In this document: in pieces, positions 9,843-21,700 of the stretch
How the letters are laid out: every line of letters starts with the position of its first letter
How positions within the stretch are numbered: the first letter of the stretch is position 1
NCBI GenBank assembly: GCA_050084515.1
Contig: CM114273.1
Coordinates: 43,524,001-43,588,000 of the forward strand
Length of the DNA stretch: 64,000 bases
DNA from: Blasia pusilla
Taxonomy: Eukaryota; Marchantiophyta; Marchantiopsida; Blasiales
Direction: 5' to 3'
Made by a program: the position numbers and the translations under genes
Notes under the pieces: model-generated
Told to the model about the DNA's origin: nothing
What the model saw: only the letters and a program-made list of their open reading frames with translations
The model's database searches: none

Positions 9843-10842
9843 CCAACCCGACGGCTTCGACAGGTTGCACGCTTCCCGAGGGTTCAAGGCATCCGTCCTC
9901 GTGGCAACCCGTCAGAGATCAACAGGTTGCGCGCCTCCATCGTTTTCGGACAAGAACACGAGGTACCCGCGCAACCCGTCAGAGACCGACAGGTTGCGCG
10001 CCTATGCCGTCTTCGGACAAGAACGCAAGGTACCCGCGCAACCCGTCGGATTCTGGTGGGTTGCACGCTTCCCTTGTCTTGGGATAACAAGGCGGGCTTC
10101 CCGTGCAACTCTTCGAAGGCCGACAGGTTGCATGCTTCCTTCATGTAAGCGTTACAAGGCGAGGCACTTGCGCAACCCGTCTGAGGTCGACGGGTTGCGC
10201 GCCTCCGCCGTCTTTGGGCAAGAAGGTGCGGCATCTGCGCAACACGTCGAAAATAGACGGGTTGCACGCTTCCTTAATGTAAGTGTTACAAGGTGAGGCA
10301 ATTGCGCAACCCGTCTGAGGCCGACGGGTTTCGCGCCTCCGCTGTCTTCGGGCAAGAAGGCACGGCACCCGTGCAACTCATCGAAGATCGACGGGTTGCA
10401 CGCTTTCTTCATGTTAGCGTTACAAGGTGAGGCAGAAGCGTGCAACCCGTTCGAAGCCGACAGGTTACACGCTTCGCTTATCTTGGGTTTATAGGTGAGG
10501 TACCAGGGCAACCCGTCGGTTATCGATAGGTTGCACGCTTTTCTATCCCTCGGGTAACAATGCGATAACGCATAGTTCCGAGGCAACCCATTGCAATCCG
10601 ACGGGTCACAAGATCTACCCTGAGTTGGATAATCTCGCAAAAGTCCCCAATGATTGGTTGCCTTAGCATATGCAAGCAGTATCTTGTGTTTGATGCTAGC
10701 AAAATTGACTCAAAAGACCTTTGGTCGGCAAGAAGGGGGTACCAACCCAACGGACTCCGACGGGTTCCAACAAAAAGAAGTGCATGCTTCGCAACCAACG
10801 TCTCTGATTCCCAATTCGCAACCTATCGACTCGACAAGGTTG
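9843..10842. repeat. central palindrome array between the two divergent MULE genes (copy 1)
   Basis: About 14 units, the first 12 at a regular spacing of roughly 67 bp from 9843 to 10610, then looser ones near 10744 and 10816. A unit has a GCAACCCGTC arm, a variable centre and a GACGGGTTGC arm, followed by a linker with GCGCCTCC and CTTCGGGCAAGAA. Copy 2 has about nine units in the same place. Confidence 0.9.
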
Positions 10843-10935
10843 CAACAGAATTAAATCCATTGTGTCAGACATTTTCAACTACCAAACTTCATCTTGTCAG
10901 TCAAATTCTGTCAAGAGAATCTGAGTCCCTATTCA

Positions 10936-10943
10936 CTATAAAT
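10936..10943 (+). promoter_or_regulatory. TATA box of the deleted transposase gene (copy 1)
   Basis: CTATAAAT, 71 bp upstream of the ATG at 11007. It is matched by copy 2 at 18649-18657 and followed in both by CATTCT repeats. Confidence 0.55.
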
Positions 10944-11006
10944 TAAACATTCTCATTCTCATTCTCATACCAATTCTCTATCTCCTCCCGGTGGAATCTT
11001 CTGGGA

Positions 11007-11322
11007 ATGGATAGTTATGGGAAGTTCGGAGCATGTTCGCATTTTGTATTCAACCCAAGATTGACGTCAACATGTACTCGGAGAAAGGTGGATGATCTCA
11101 ATCCACTATTTCTGTTTGAGTCTAGAAATGGGGTGAAGAGAAACATAATGTGTAGGCCAACGGTGGAGAGAGCAAAGCGAATTGCATCAGCTCGAGAGGC
11201 AAAAATGGAGATCATCGCCTCAAAAGATGTCCTGAGTGGCAATGGAATAGGAAGGATCTATTGGGTCAGGAACAACACTGTAAATTCAAGTGTCACAAGG
11301 GTGTATGTGGTGCACATCTGTT
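11007..11322 (+). pseudogene. transposase remnant (start plus C-terminal piece) of MULE copy 1
   Basis: Starts at the same ATG context as copy 2 (GGAATGGATA), then after about 20 bp jumps to sequence equal to copy 2 from 22237. An internal deletion of about 3.48 kb has removed the zinc-binding and DDE catalytic regions. A further 17 bp are missing between GCATT repeats. The remaining frame keeps VDDLNPLF, RAKRIA and RIYWVRNNTVNSSVTRVYVVH, which precede the SWIM zinc finger in copy 2, and stops where copy 1 is truncated. It cannot encode an active transposase. Confidence 0.85.
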
Positions 11323-11719
11323 TCCTGACCCAAGACATGGCGTCGTGATGCCTCTCACAGTGGCGGTACTGCTGTCACTCCGATGGGAAATCCCATCGCT
11401 CGCTCTCTCTCGTCGGCGTTGGGCTCCACCAACCGTTGAACCTGGTCATCCCAAACCAAGCCAGGACCAGCCTCCTTGTATGCATAAGAAGCGGGAAAAC
11501 TCACACACGTGGGCAAGGCTGCCCGCGGCCTGTCGACCATGTTGACCATAGTCAACGGTGGTCGATCAACGTGCCTCACTGCCTGTGATCGACAACCTCA
11601 ATCCACAATGGAATCCACTAACAAATGGGAGGGGCGCTCCACTCTCGCATACGCCCTCTGTAACACCGCAGGGGGCACCAAGTTGGTCCACCATAGATGT
11701 GGGCGATGGGCTCTAGAAC
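11323..11719 (-). pseudogene. gypsy DNA methyltransferase, C-terminal part (motifs IX-X)
   Basis: Read from 11719 leftwards the frame gives SRAHRPHLWWTNL, then DERERAMGFPIGVT and, after a TGA at about 11353, EASRRHVLGQ. These match the target-recognition and terminal motifs of DRM/DNMT3-like C5-cytosine methyltransferases (R-x-x-WTNL, GFP, R-x-VLGQ). The N-terminal part lies at 23901-24419, beyond MULE copy 2. Joining across the 9-bp duplication keeps the frame. The segment ends at the truncated edge of MULE copy 1. Confidence 0.8.
11711..11719. repeat. 9-bp target-site duplication, left copy (MULE copy 2)
   Basis: CTCTAGAAC, repeated exactly at 23901-23909. Nine base pairs is the usual Mutator-superfamily duplication length. 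Confidence 0.92.
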
Positions 11720-12261
11720 GGAGGCTCGTATTCTGGTAGGAGAAAGGAAGAGAGGAGAGGAAGAGATGAAGAGAGGAGAGTCTCTCTAAAAAAAAAAAGG
11801 GCCAAATCCGCCTCCTCTCTTCAAAAATTTTTGACATATTTGAAATTTTTGTTTGCTTTCAAATTCATGAAATCTTTAGAAGAGAGTAGGTAGTGGTCCA
11901 CGTTCGGGCCTAAAAAAACCTCCTTTTTGCAGGGGGCGAAAAACTAGTGGACATCATAAGACCACTACAAACATTTTCCCATCACTCTCCATGTGAGCCT
12001 AAGTTTCTTCACATTGCGTGTCTTAGTCTACAGTAAGCTGTGCCCAGGGCTATTTTTTTTGGAGGACCATTGGCAAATAACGTGACCAGAAGTAGCAATC
12101 TCATCTCAATGAAAGGTTCAAATAAAGACCAACTTTGTGAAATGTGAACACAGGAGACGATAATGGAACCAAAAGATTGTTAGTTGTCTGGAGTAAAGAG
12201 GAACTGATGTCCCTTCATTCAGATCCTAAATCTGAGAAACCGAGAAGCTGGACCCCTCCCA

Positions 12262-13057
12262 ATCCGTCAAAATTTAACATGTTGCAACTCTTGCCACCCG
12301 TCGGAATCAGATGGCTTGCACCCCTTGCAAGCAAGCTCACCATTACAAAGGAAAGATTTTGAGAAGTGATTCCATTCCACCCTGCACCCACGAAGATCCA
12401 ACTGGTTGGGAATCCGAAATGGCAATCCGACAGGCTTTAGGAATCCAACACGTCTTAGAGAAGAAAAGAAGCCTACAACTGGTTTGAAAATACTAGGGGA
12501 ACGAGCCAAAAGTGAAAAAGCCTGCCACAATGCCTCAGAAGTTGGTCTCATAGGGAAAGAGTCCGATCACTCAAGCAGCCAACCTGTCGGAATCCGACAG
12601 CTTGCTTGGAAATGGTTAAAAAGTTGCAATGGTGAAAAAGTGAAAAGTTGCAACTCGTCGAAATCAGACGGGTTGCAAAATAACAGTCCCATGTAACCTG
12701 ATTTGAGTCCCATCGCCTTCCTCGGTAGTAAATCTTGTATGCTCTACAAGGTGACATCCATCCAGTATCAATATATGCTCCGTCCTTGGAGACACCATCA
12801 TATCCTCATGCAGGTAGTAGGAATCCAACTTGTCTTAGAGAAGAGAAGAAGCCGAAGACTTGTTTGACGAAACTAGGGGAAGGTGCCAAAGTGAAGAAGC
12901 CCGCCAGAATGCCTGTAAAGTTGGACTAACAGGGAAAGAGTCCGATCACTCAAACAGCCAACCCGTCGGAATCCGACAGGTTGTCTGGAAGTGGTTAAAA
13001 AGGTGCAGTGGTCAAAAAGTGAAAAGTTGCAACCCGTGGCAATCCGACGGGTTGCAA
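12262..13057. repeat. left subterminal palindromes (MULE copy 2)
   Basis: Palindromic units at about 12588-12608, 12648-12676, 12958-12985 and 13026-13056, the best pairing CAACCCGTCGGA with TCCGACAGGTTG. Equivalent to 2712-3807 of copy 1 but with about 300 bp deleted near 12690. Confidence 0.75.
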
Positions 13058-13285
13058 TATGAAGTGTCGGAGTACATAGACGATCACAATCTTCAAGACC
13101 AAAAAAGATATTCAACAAACCTTTACAAACACCATCATCGTTTGAAAAAATCTTGTCCTTTATTACATCCGAAGGAAGCTCGGAACTGTACATTTGATCT
13201 ATTCTATGAATTCTTCTGCCTCGTCATCAAATAAATCCCTACTCCAAAACGCTGCAATCAAGCTGGATCCTTGAGTTCTTTGAAC

Positions 13286-16200
13286 TCACTCGTCATCGTC
13301 CGAGAGCTCCTCTTGAATTACTGTCGGCCTTGCCCTCCCGATTTTTGGAATCGTGGGAAGTGACGATGGTGTCACTACCAATGGTGGGTCTGGAAGCGGA
13401 GTTGTCGGCTTCGGAGGAGAGTTGTACGCCCCAACTAGCCTGTCGTAATCTGCCTTTGCCTCTTTGCAAAGGTCAAAAAGTTCCTGCCTTCCCTCAAGGC
13501 AGAGAATGTTCCTGCCACTCTGCTGGGCACCTCTGATACTCATCCCTGAAAGGCCCACTAAGTCAAACACCAAGTCACCCGACCTTGAGCAGAGCTCGAT
13601 GAGGGTTTGTGTCAGCGCCGTTGACTTTTCCCTTCCTCCAAGTAAGGGGGTACCATTTTCCATGTAAATTCTTGGGGGGGAGGGGAGAATTGTATAAACT
13701 ATCTAAATTGTACCCATCAGAGCATGGATCTGAAAGAGTTGGAAGTTGTGCTCGGGCCTTACAAAAAAATAGACAAAGGAGTGCGATCTGGTCATAAGAA
13801 AGAGGGACATTCCAATCTGGGACAGCGTCGGACGGATTCTCGTCCCACAAGCGCAACCCCAAGGGCAAATCAACGACAAGGAGATCCACCGCCACCTCCT
13901 CAACCTCCCCATGGACCATCCAGGGAGCGTGCCCGTTTCGTTGAAGCTTCTGTCCCAATGTTGTCAATTTGTCGATGGCGGGTGTCGACGCTTGGGAATT
14001 GAAACTTTTCAGCTCATCTAGAAGATTCGTGAAGTGAATGATGATGCTTGTCCGGGTCGTTGTTTCTCTATGTCTTCCCAAGGATGATGGAGTGTATTCC
14101 ACATCCTGGTCATCTCCCTGGGACAAACCTGGCGCCTCTTGCTTTCGCTTCTCTCGAGTCTACGGTCAGCTTGTTGGGGTCTCTATTACCTCAGACTCTG
14201 GTGGAGTTTTTTCTGCGGAGGACTTGGTCCGACCCTCTCTCCCCGCTCGCCCAAACGATTCCACATCTTGCCTTGAATTCTCAACCTATTTTTGGGAAGA
14301 CTTGGCCTCGGAATTCTTCAATCCCCTCCCCTCGCCTTGGCTTTGAGACCCGTTGGAGATTTGTCCTTGGCGGTGACGACCTTGGACACCAACTCCGCTG
14401 TCTCGAGGGCTTGCTCCTCCGCATCTTCTTCGAAAAAGTCTTCAGTCTGCCCGAAATTGGGGATGTCGTCCCTACCTGTGGCCACTGGATCATAGAGCAG
14501 GCGTAGATTTTTCTCGGTTATGTCCTCAAGGTTGTTGAAGTCCAGCCAGATCGGGCAATTCTCCACCTTCCAGTTGGACATGCTTTGAGCCATCTCTATG
14601 TCGTACATGGAAAATGTCTCTCCATCAGGCAGAGAAGCCCACAATTTGCAGGCTGCCGGTATTTTTTGCCACATACCTGCATGCTTACAATGGACGAGGT
14701 ACCTGAACACCATGCGTTGGGCAGCTCTTAGTCGAGATGCATTGGCCGCCTGCTCTTGACGATCTCGCTTCTTCTTTGCGAAATCCCTTTTCTTCGCCTC
14801 TATTTCTTCATCAAGGTCTGCTTGAGGGAGGATGCAATCCTTGAACATCGTTTTGAAACGTGGGATTTTTATCGGCTTGTCCCGCATGTCATCAAGCCAA
14901 AGTTCAAAATTTTCAGCACTCTCTACGTTTTTTTCCTCCGGAACTGGCTCTATTCTTTTCAGCTCCGCTGGGAGACCCACGAGCATGGACTTCCCAAGAA
15001 GCCGCAACGCGTCCCAGAATGACCATTCACGGAGCTAGTGGGAGATCACTGGATCAGAGACACCCGGAGGAAGATGTGCCGCCCTCTTTTCGGCCTTTGT
15101 GCCCTCGAGACTGATTTTCATAAGTCGGATTCTCCTAAATTCCAAAATTCCAGACTAGGCAAATCGATGGACGCGGTCGAGAGACTCTTTCTCCCAATCC
15201 GACCCTACGGATCTTCAACTCTCTTCCGCTGGCGCTTGATTATCGCCTTCAACTCCTTTTAGAAATCGGGGCCAAGTTCGGGGTTGAGAATGGCGATGTA
15301 GCACTGCATCTTGCTTGCTGTGTACTTCGTAGCTGCAGATATTGCAGCTTGGATGAGCTTAGCACACTCAGACACAGTCACTTTCTCCCTCCGCTCCAGC
15401 TCCAATGCAGCGCTCTTCTTGGCGGCCTGTGTCTTCGACCAGCAAAGGATTGTCACGGCTGCATCTTGGGAAATAAATTTATTTGCCCAAGTCTTTTTTT
15501 TATTTGAGCCCCCTTCACCAACATCTCATTTACAAGGGCGTCGCCCAAGAACCCCTTGTACTCTGCCGGATGCGTCGTTAGCACTCTCTTCACCCGATCG
15601 CAATCCTGGATCTAGTGGTGGATGACATTCCCCTCAATCCTGCACATCCAAACTCAATATAAGAAATTTTGCAAGCTACATGGGTTCTTGCAACCTGTCA
15701 GACTTCGACAGATCGTCACACCTCATGGTCGGAATGGTAGCTACGAGCTAAATTTTGCAACCCATCGGAGTCCGACGGATTGCATCCAGCTTTGTGATTT
15801 CCTGATTTCAATCCGTCGGACTTCGACAGGTTGTCAGATAATTTGTATTAAGAGAGTGGTCCCTGCGAGAAAAGTGAACATATCAACCCGTCGGAGTCCA
15901 ACAGGTTGCGCAATTTCAATTCAAGCTGCAATTTGACGTAACAAATCAAGCTCCCCTACTCCGATCACCTTCTCGTGCCGGCGAATGCAACCTGTCGGAG
16001 TCCGATGAGTTGCTTTCGGCCGAAAATATCCTTAAAATAGCGGCCAGTCGAGCAACTCATCGGACTCCGATGAGTTACTTTCGGCCAAAAACATCCAAAA
16101 AAGCAACAAGTCAAGCAACTCGTCGGACTCCGATGAGTTGCTTTCGGCCAAAAACATCCTAAAAAAAGCGGCCAGTCAAGCAACTCGTCGGACTCCGACG

Positions 16201-17549
16201 AGTTGCTTTCGGCCAAAAACATCCCAAAAACAATGACCAGTCAAGCAACTCGTCGGACTTTGATGAGTTTTGTTACCACTAGTTAAACAACTCGTCGGAG
16301 TCCGATGGTTTGCAGCAATCAAAATAAAGGAAGAGGAAACTTACGTGTTCATGGCATGCAAGGCCATCTCCACCGTCGCCATGTGATGAGGGTATGGATG
16401 TAGTATGACTGCCTTCACGCAAAAATGCGCCTCCAATGAGTTTTGGCGCTCCTCTGCAAACTGGGTCCACGCCATAAACCTGTGGTTTCCATCCCAGATG
16501 AAGAAATACAGATTCCGCATCCAACTGAATTCCGTCCCCTCAATCGCCCTTCTGAATTCTTGATCTCTCATCCTCCAGAATGTGTCGAGCGCCTCCAAGT
16601 CCTCCGTCACCAGCGCTTGGGTTCCATGTTCATCGTAAGGCTGAACATAGAACGGAGGGAAGTTGTTGACGTAGGATGCTGTCATTGCCAATTGTTTCAG
16701 CTTTGCAATATCCTCGTCAGACTGAATTTCTCGGATTTAATCCATTGTCTGCAATCGGAAAAGTGGAATTCTCGGGGCGTTCTGGCCCTCCATCATTTCC
16801 ATCTGCTTTACCACCTGTCACAACGGGGACAAGGTCAATAAACTACACTGAATTGCCAATGAATTGCAACATGGGCCTTCACATAACTCAAAGAACAAAG
16901 ATTGTATCTTACCCGCTCGAAGATTGGGTCGGTGTCTTGGCCCGCCAATTGCTGTGGGACAAAAATTGGCAAGTCCACTGGAAACTCGTCGATCCGATAG
17001 AGGTTGATTTCTTCCGCCGGGCTAAGAGACGAGGAAGACTGCTCTCGTGCTTCTTCGGAGATGTCCACCATCTCCACGCTGGCGGTCCTCATGACCTCAT
17101 CGTCCATCACTTGAACTTCATCCGTTTCCTCAGCCGATTTTATATTGATTGTGTCCCCAGACTTCATCAGAGACATTTCCTGCATCTCAACACTTTCGGT
17201 TGGACGGGCCGGGATTTCTTCAATGGAAATCGCTTTTTCCCTTCAAGCTTTTGCCAATTCTGCTCTCCTCACCGACACGTCTAGACGCTTCTTTTCACGC
17301 TTCTCTTCGGCGATCCTTTTCTGCAAGGCCTGCGATGCCTCAGCCTCTGCGTTCTATTTTTCAATCGCCTCCTTAACACGTTCTGCAAGAAGCTCCTGCC
17401 TGTGCATCTCCGCTTCCCTTTTGCGCTCCTCGATCTCTTGTTGCCTTATCTCATTGGCCAAACAAGGCCCTGGAGATGGTGATGCACAAGTCCTGGACTT
17501 GGGAGTGAAGTTCCCAGCCTTGCTTGCTTGAGTTTTTTTTCCTCATCAT
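13286..17549 (-). pseudogene. MULE-borne coiled coil / ParB-like / methyltransferase-like gene (copy 2)
   Basis: Second copy of the gene at 4038-9482. ATG near 17549, stop at 13286-13288 after the same acidic EELSDDDE tail. A uniform poly-A slip after the start shifts the frame, and two stops interrupt the coiled coil. WDGNHRFMAW is intact at about 16479-16496, followed by an intron (about 15647-16344) full of palindromes. The central region (14318-15007) is open over 229 residues. The motif-IV-like site reads VDLPLGL (about 13860). Relative to copy 1 about 680 bp are missing at about 13780, including part of the methyltransferase-like domain and all of intron 3. The SAM-motif region GDLVFDLVGLSGM remains near 13570. 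Both copies lack a canonical DPPY, so loss of that motif predates their divergence. Confidence 0.6.
15689..16315. repeat. palindrome array in intron 2 of the methyltransferase-like gene (copy 2)
   Basis: Ten units near 15689, 15757, 15809, 15884, 15986, 16052, 16115, 16180, 16245 and 16288. From 15986 to 16245 the period is 63-66 bp with linker TTTCGGCCAAAAACATCC. The unit at 16180 is a perfect palindrome of arms GCAACTCGTCGGA / TCCGACGAGTTGC. Confidence 0.9.
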
Positions 17550-17764
17550 TGTTCCCGAAAATGCCACCTCCTCGACAACGAAATTACTTTCTATGCACGA
17601 TGAGTCACTCGGATGAGTCGCCTCGATGAGTCACCTTGATGAGTCACTCGAATCATCTAGCAATGAGTCGCCATGTAAAGCGCCCCTTGGTATCTGGTCT
17701 ACTGCTGTGCTGAAGAGCAATTGAGATCGTGAAACAAAAAACCTGAAATGAGCGAACCCTAGCC

Positions 17765-17773
17765 TATTTATAC
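17765..17773 (-). promoter_or_regulatory. TATA box of the methyltransferase-like gene (copy 2)
   Basis: GTATAAATA on the minus strand, about 215 bp upstream of the start codon. Same context as copy 1. Confidence 0.6.
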
Positions 17774-17868
17774 TTTTCGGGCCGTTGGGATGACCATTGG
17801 GTCGCATTGTTGTTCCAACGGCGACGTGTCGGCGGTTATAGAGGTCTGGACGTGAAACCCACCAACCT

Positions 17869-18560
17869 GACAGTCTCCAACGGGTTGGAGGCATCCGTCC
17901 TAGCCGAGCTATCTTGGCAACCCGTTGGAGTCTGACAGGTTGCGCGCCTCCGCCGTCTTGGGGGAAGAACGCGAGTTACCCGCGCGACCTGTCGAAGACC
18001 GATGGGTTGCACCCTTCCCTTGTCTTGGGATAACAAGGCGGGGTACCTACGAAACTCGTCGAAGGCCGACGGGTTGCACACTTCCTTCATGTAAGCGTTA
18101 CAAGGCGAGGCACTTGCGCAACCCGTCTGAGGCTGACGGGTTGCACGCTTCCCTCATCTTGGGGTAATTGGCGAGGTACCTGGGCAACTCGTTGGTTACA
18201 AACACATTGCACTCTTTTCTATCCCTCAGGTAACAATCCAACAACGGATAATTCCGAGGCAACCTCTTGCAATCCGACGGGTCACAAGGTCTACCCTGAG
18301 TTGGACAATCCCGTAACAGTCCCCAACGATTAGTTACCTTAGCAAATGCAAGCGATGTCTCGTGTTTGATGCTACCAAAATTGTCTCAAAAGACCATTGG
18401 TTGGCATGAAGGGGGTACCAACCCAACGGACTCCGTTGGGTTGATACCAAGGAATTACTTATTGGAAGCCAAGGAAACAAAAAATGGAACTGGGTGCTTC
18501 GCAACCCACATCTCTGATTCCCAAATTCTCCAACCCATTGGACTCCGACAAGTTGCAACA
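17869..18560. repeat. central palindrome array (MULE copy 2)
   Basis: About nine units near 17869, 17918, 17984, 18052, 18118, 18183, 18259, 18420 and 18531, most about 66 bp apart, with the GCGCCTCC/CTTGGG linker type. Copy 1 has about five more units. Confidence 0.85.
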
Positions 18561-18648
18561 GAATTGAATCCATCATGTCAGACAATCTCACCTATCAAAC
18601 TTCATCTTGTTAGTTAAATTCTGTCAAGAGAATCTGAGTCCCTATTAA

Positions 18649-18657
18649 CTATAAATT
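18649..18657 (+). promoter_or_regulatory. TATA box of the MULE transposase (copy 2)
   Basis: CTATAAATT followed by a CATTCT repeat, 87 bp before the ATG at 18744. About 880 bp from the opposing TATA box of the divergent gene. Confidence 0.55.
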
Positions 18658-18743
18658 GAACATTCTCATTCTCATTCTCATTCCCATACCCATTCTTATC
18701 CTCATTCTTATTCTCTGTCTCCTCCTAGTGGAATCTTCTGGGA

Positions 18744-21700
18744 ATGGATATTTATGTGAAGCTCATTTGCGGCAGTCATCTAGTGGCCCTTCCTCAATCA
18801 AAATCATTCGACCGCAAGCTCGTAAGTCTTTCATACCAAAGGATGAAAAATTCTCTCTCGGTTCAATTTCTTCTCCAAATTGGAACCATCTTTGTGTCCA
18901 AGGATGTTAGGGTGGACGGTACGGAGGACATAATAGGTGAGATAATCCAGCCAGTGATTGCAGACTGTAAAGTATGGAATCTCCTACCTCTAGCAAATGG
19001 TCAATATAGAGTTTACGGCTTGCCTCTAAATTCCTCTATTTCCCAAGTAGACGGTCGAAAATTTCCTAGTGCACCGAGCTCTACGTTTGCAACTCCTAGC
19101 TCAGTAGATGCGGCATCGACTCAACTTCACACGTTCGTTATAATGTTGTACTTCCTGAAGAAATTCCCGATATTGTCAACCTCAATGGATCGGTCGGATA
19201 CCAACCGGGCCCTCTATCCGCCTACTCATTCCTCTTGCAGATATTAGGCAATAGTTTGCTATCGTCTCTGGCCTTGAAAATGTTCAAGCACATTCTTGTC
19301 GACAAGCTACCGCCCACATACGATGGTAATTGTATTTTTGAGTTGCCTCCACTTGCTGCTCCTGCTCAAAAGAAAGATGGAGGATGCTTGAAGGGTATGG
19401 ACAGAAAGTCTGATTGTCATCGTTGGTGCAGGCTTCAATGGACTAGTGCTTCAATTCTAGATGGTCCTTGGATTGTCTCCCGCCGCCAATTGCATTGGAG
19501 CCTTGGAGTGTAGAAGTCCAGCATGCCCGTATCTAGAGCGCAACGGGTGGGTCAATACGTCGAAATTCCCCCCCCCCAAGAATGCAGAAACTCCATATGA
19601 GGTCGGTGCCACCATATCGTCGGTAGGCCATCGATGTCCTCATTGTCAAGCATCCCCCTTCTGCGTTGGAGCGTGTCCTGCATACATATTTTTCATTGTC
19701 CACAACTTGGGCTCCGCGTCAAAGTACACAAGGCTGGCAGTTCATGTTGGCTCCCACACTCATCCTGTGACCGATGCAATTCGGAGACACATCAAGGAGG
19801 ATGTGGCGAAGAAAGTGGTCGAGGTCTTCAGAAACTCTCCAGGTTCAAAGCCCTGAGTGATCAAGCTAACAACAGCATCACAAATTTGTGAACAATTGCT
19901 TGGAATCCCTAGACATGGCGAGATCACGGCTGCTGAGGAGAAATAACTCGGGGAAAATCTCGCATTTCTCGCTGATCATGAATGCTTCCGGAATTTGTTG
20001 CGTCAAATACGGGTACTTGATGGAAAGACGGCCGAAATGGATGCCATCGCCAGAATCAAGGCCAACTCCAAATTTCCACTCATTCAGAGATGGCAGTTCA
20101 TGGGCAAGGGAGGCGAAGGATCCAGGGCCTATGTCTTCAAAATGTCAACGACAGGTCCGTCGAGTGGCCTCGATCTTATAGACCGAATGAGGGAAGGGGA
20201 AGATCTTTACGACAACACGGTAAGCTTTGATATTTGCTACAGAGTGCTGAACGGATGGTTGACAATGGGTGCTCATATTTATGACCATGTGGAGAAGGGA
20301 CTCAAAACTATATTTGTCTGTGAAGTAAAAGTAGAAGACGTTGGCAGTTTGAAGATGTGTTGGTTACTCTTATTGGAGGTGGTGAAGGAAAACAAAAGGC
20401 CACCTTCGGAAATTTATGGGTTCATGGCGGACAATGCACAATCTGGGTGGATTGCTATCAGGGAAGTGTTTTGGGGTGGGAAGGTTCAACCAGAGAGAGA
20501 AAGGTCGGATGCTTTCCATTGGCAACTGTCTGTGACCCGCTACACCAAATCTTGCATCAAGGAGAATAAGAGGACGGAGCATGTCACTCTACTCCAACGT
20601 TGCAAGGACAGCAAAACCTTGAAATAGGCGATGGAATGCCAAGAAGAAATTCATGGGTGGTGGAGGAAACATGCGATTGAGGGGAAGTACAAAGAGTTAT
20701 GCTCTTGGTTGAGTTGGTGGACTATACGAATGAGACAATGGGGAAACTTCATGCGGAAGGTGAGTTCATTAATTTATCTCGCTGAAAATTGTTTGAAGAG
20801 TTGCAGCTAAAGGTGAGAAGCATGGGCACTATAGGGATTTCAAACCGAAGAAACCAAGCAACTTGTCGGATGCGACAGGTTGCCTCCCTGAGTGTTCAAC
20901 CCGTCGCTTACCGACGAGTTGCTTGAGTGTGCAACCAGTCGGAACCCGACGGGTTGCAAGTCGCACGGCCAAATTTACTTTGCAACCCGTCAGAATCAGA
21001 CGGGTTGACCGGTTGCTTGAGAGTGCAACTAGTCGGAAACGGATGCGTTGCAAGTCGCATGGCCAAATTTACTTGCAGCCCATCGAAATCTGACGGGTTG
21101 CACTAGGTGTTGCAACACGTCGAAAACCAACAAGTTACAGAGTCATTCATGGGATGCCTCCGACTTGCAATCTGTTTGGTTTTGACAGGTACCTTTCTTT
21201 GCTCATAGAGCTATTTTGGTTCCCTTCTCACAGTGTCGTTGTTGCAAGGATTGAACATTCATGAAAATGCCCTCTACCCCAACACAAGTGGAGCAGAAAG
21301 TGCTCATTCCTCGTGGAGGTCGTCACAAGCATGCCAAAGAAATTCACTTGTGGAGGCATGCCAACAAGACCAGGCAAGAGCAATGCTACAGTCTGCAACA
21401 TCCCATATCTTCCTCACAAAAGGCATAACAAAAGGAAGGGGGCCTTCAATCTACGAGCTCTATGTTAGGGCGGTTGTGAGATCTGGTGATGAAAAACTCT
21501 ATGTGGAAGCCTTCAACCGGTGCGTAGCAAGAACTCCCCTCGAACAAGACGTACACATTGGTGGGGATATTCGTGGGCGCGTTTCAAGACGTCTCATACA
21601 TATGGTGGTAGAGCAGTCCGAGCGAGACTCGTGGAGACTAGATAAGTATCTTGACTTCAGGCAGATGAAGAGGCAGCATCGAGGAACAAATCCGGCGATT

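Larger units (their letters stand above)
2178..11322 (+). mobile_element. MULE copy 1, transposase deleted and right end missing
   Basis: Aligns by eye through most of its length with copy 2 (11720-23900): same purine-rich left terminus, same subterminal region, same minus-strand methyltransferase-like gene, same central palindrome array and transposase promoter. It lacks about 3.5 kb of transposase and ends abruptly at 11322, where copy 2 continues into the SWIM region. No target-site duplication is detectable because the right terminus is gone. It sits in the gypsy element between the methyltransferase and reverse transcriptase. It also contains a solo LTR (5811-6386) absent from copy 2. 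Confidence 0.85.

Noticed and set aside
9674-10640. Long overlapping open frames on both strands in the central array
   Set aside because: They are generated by the tandem GC-rich palindromes, have repeated peptide pieces such as QPVGFRRVA and change frame between units. Not genes.
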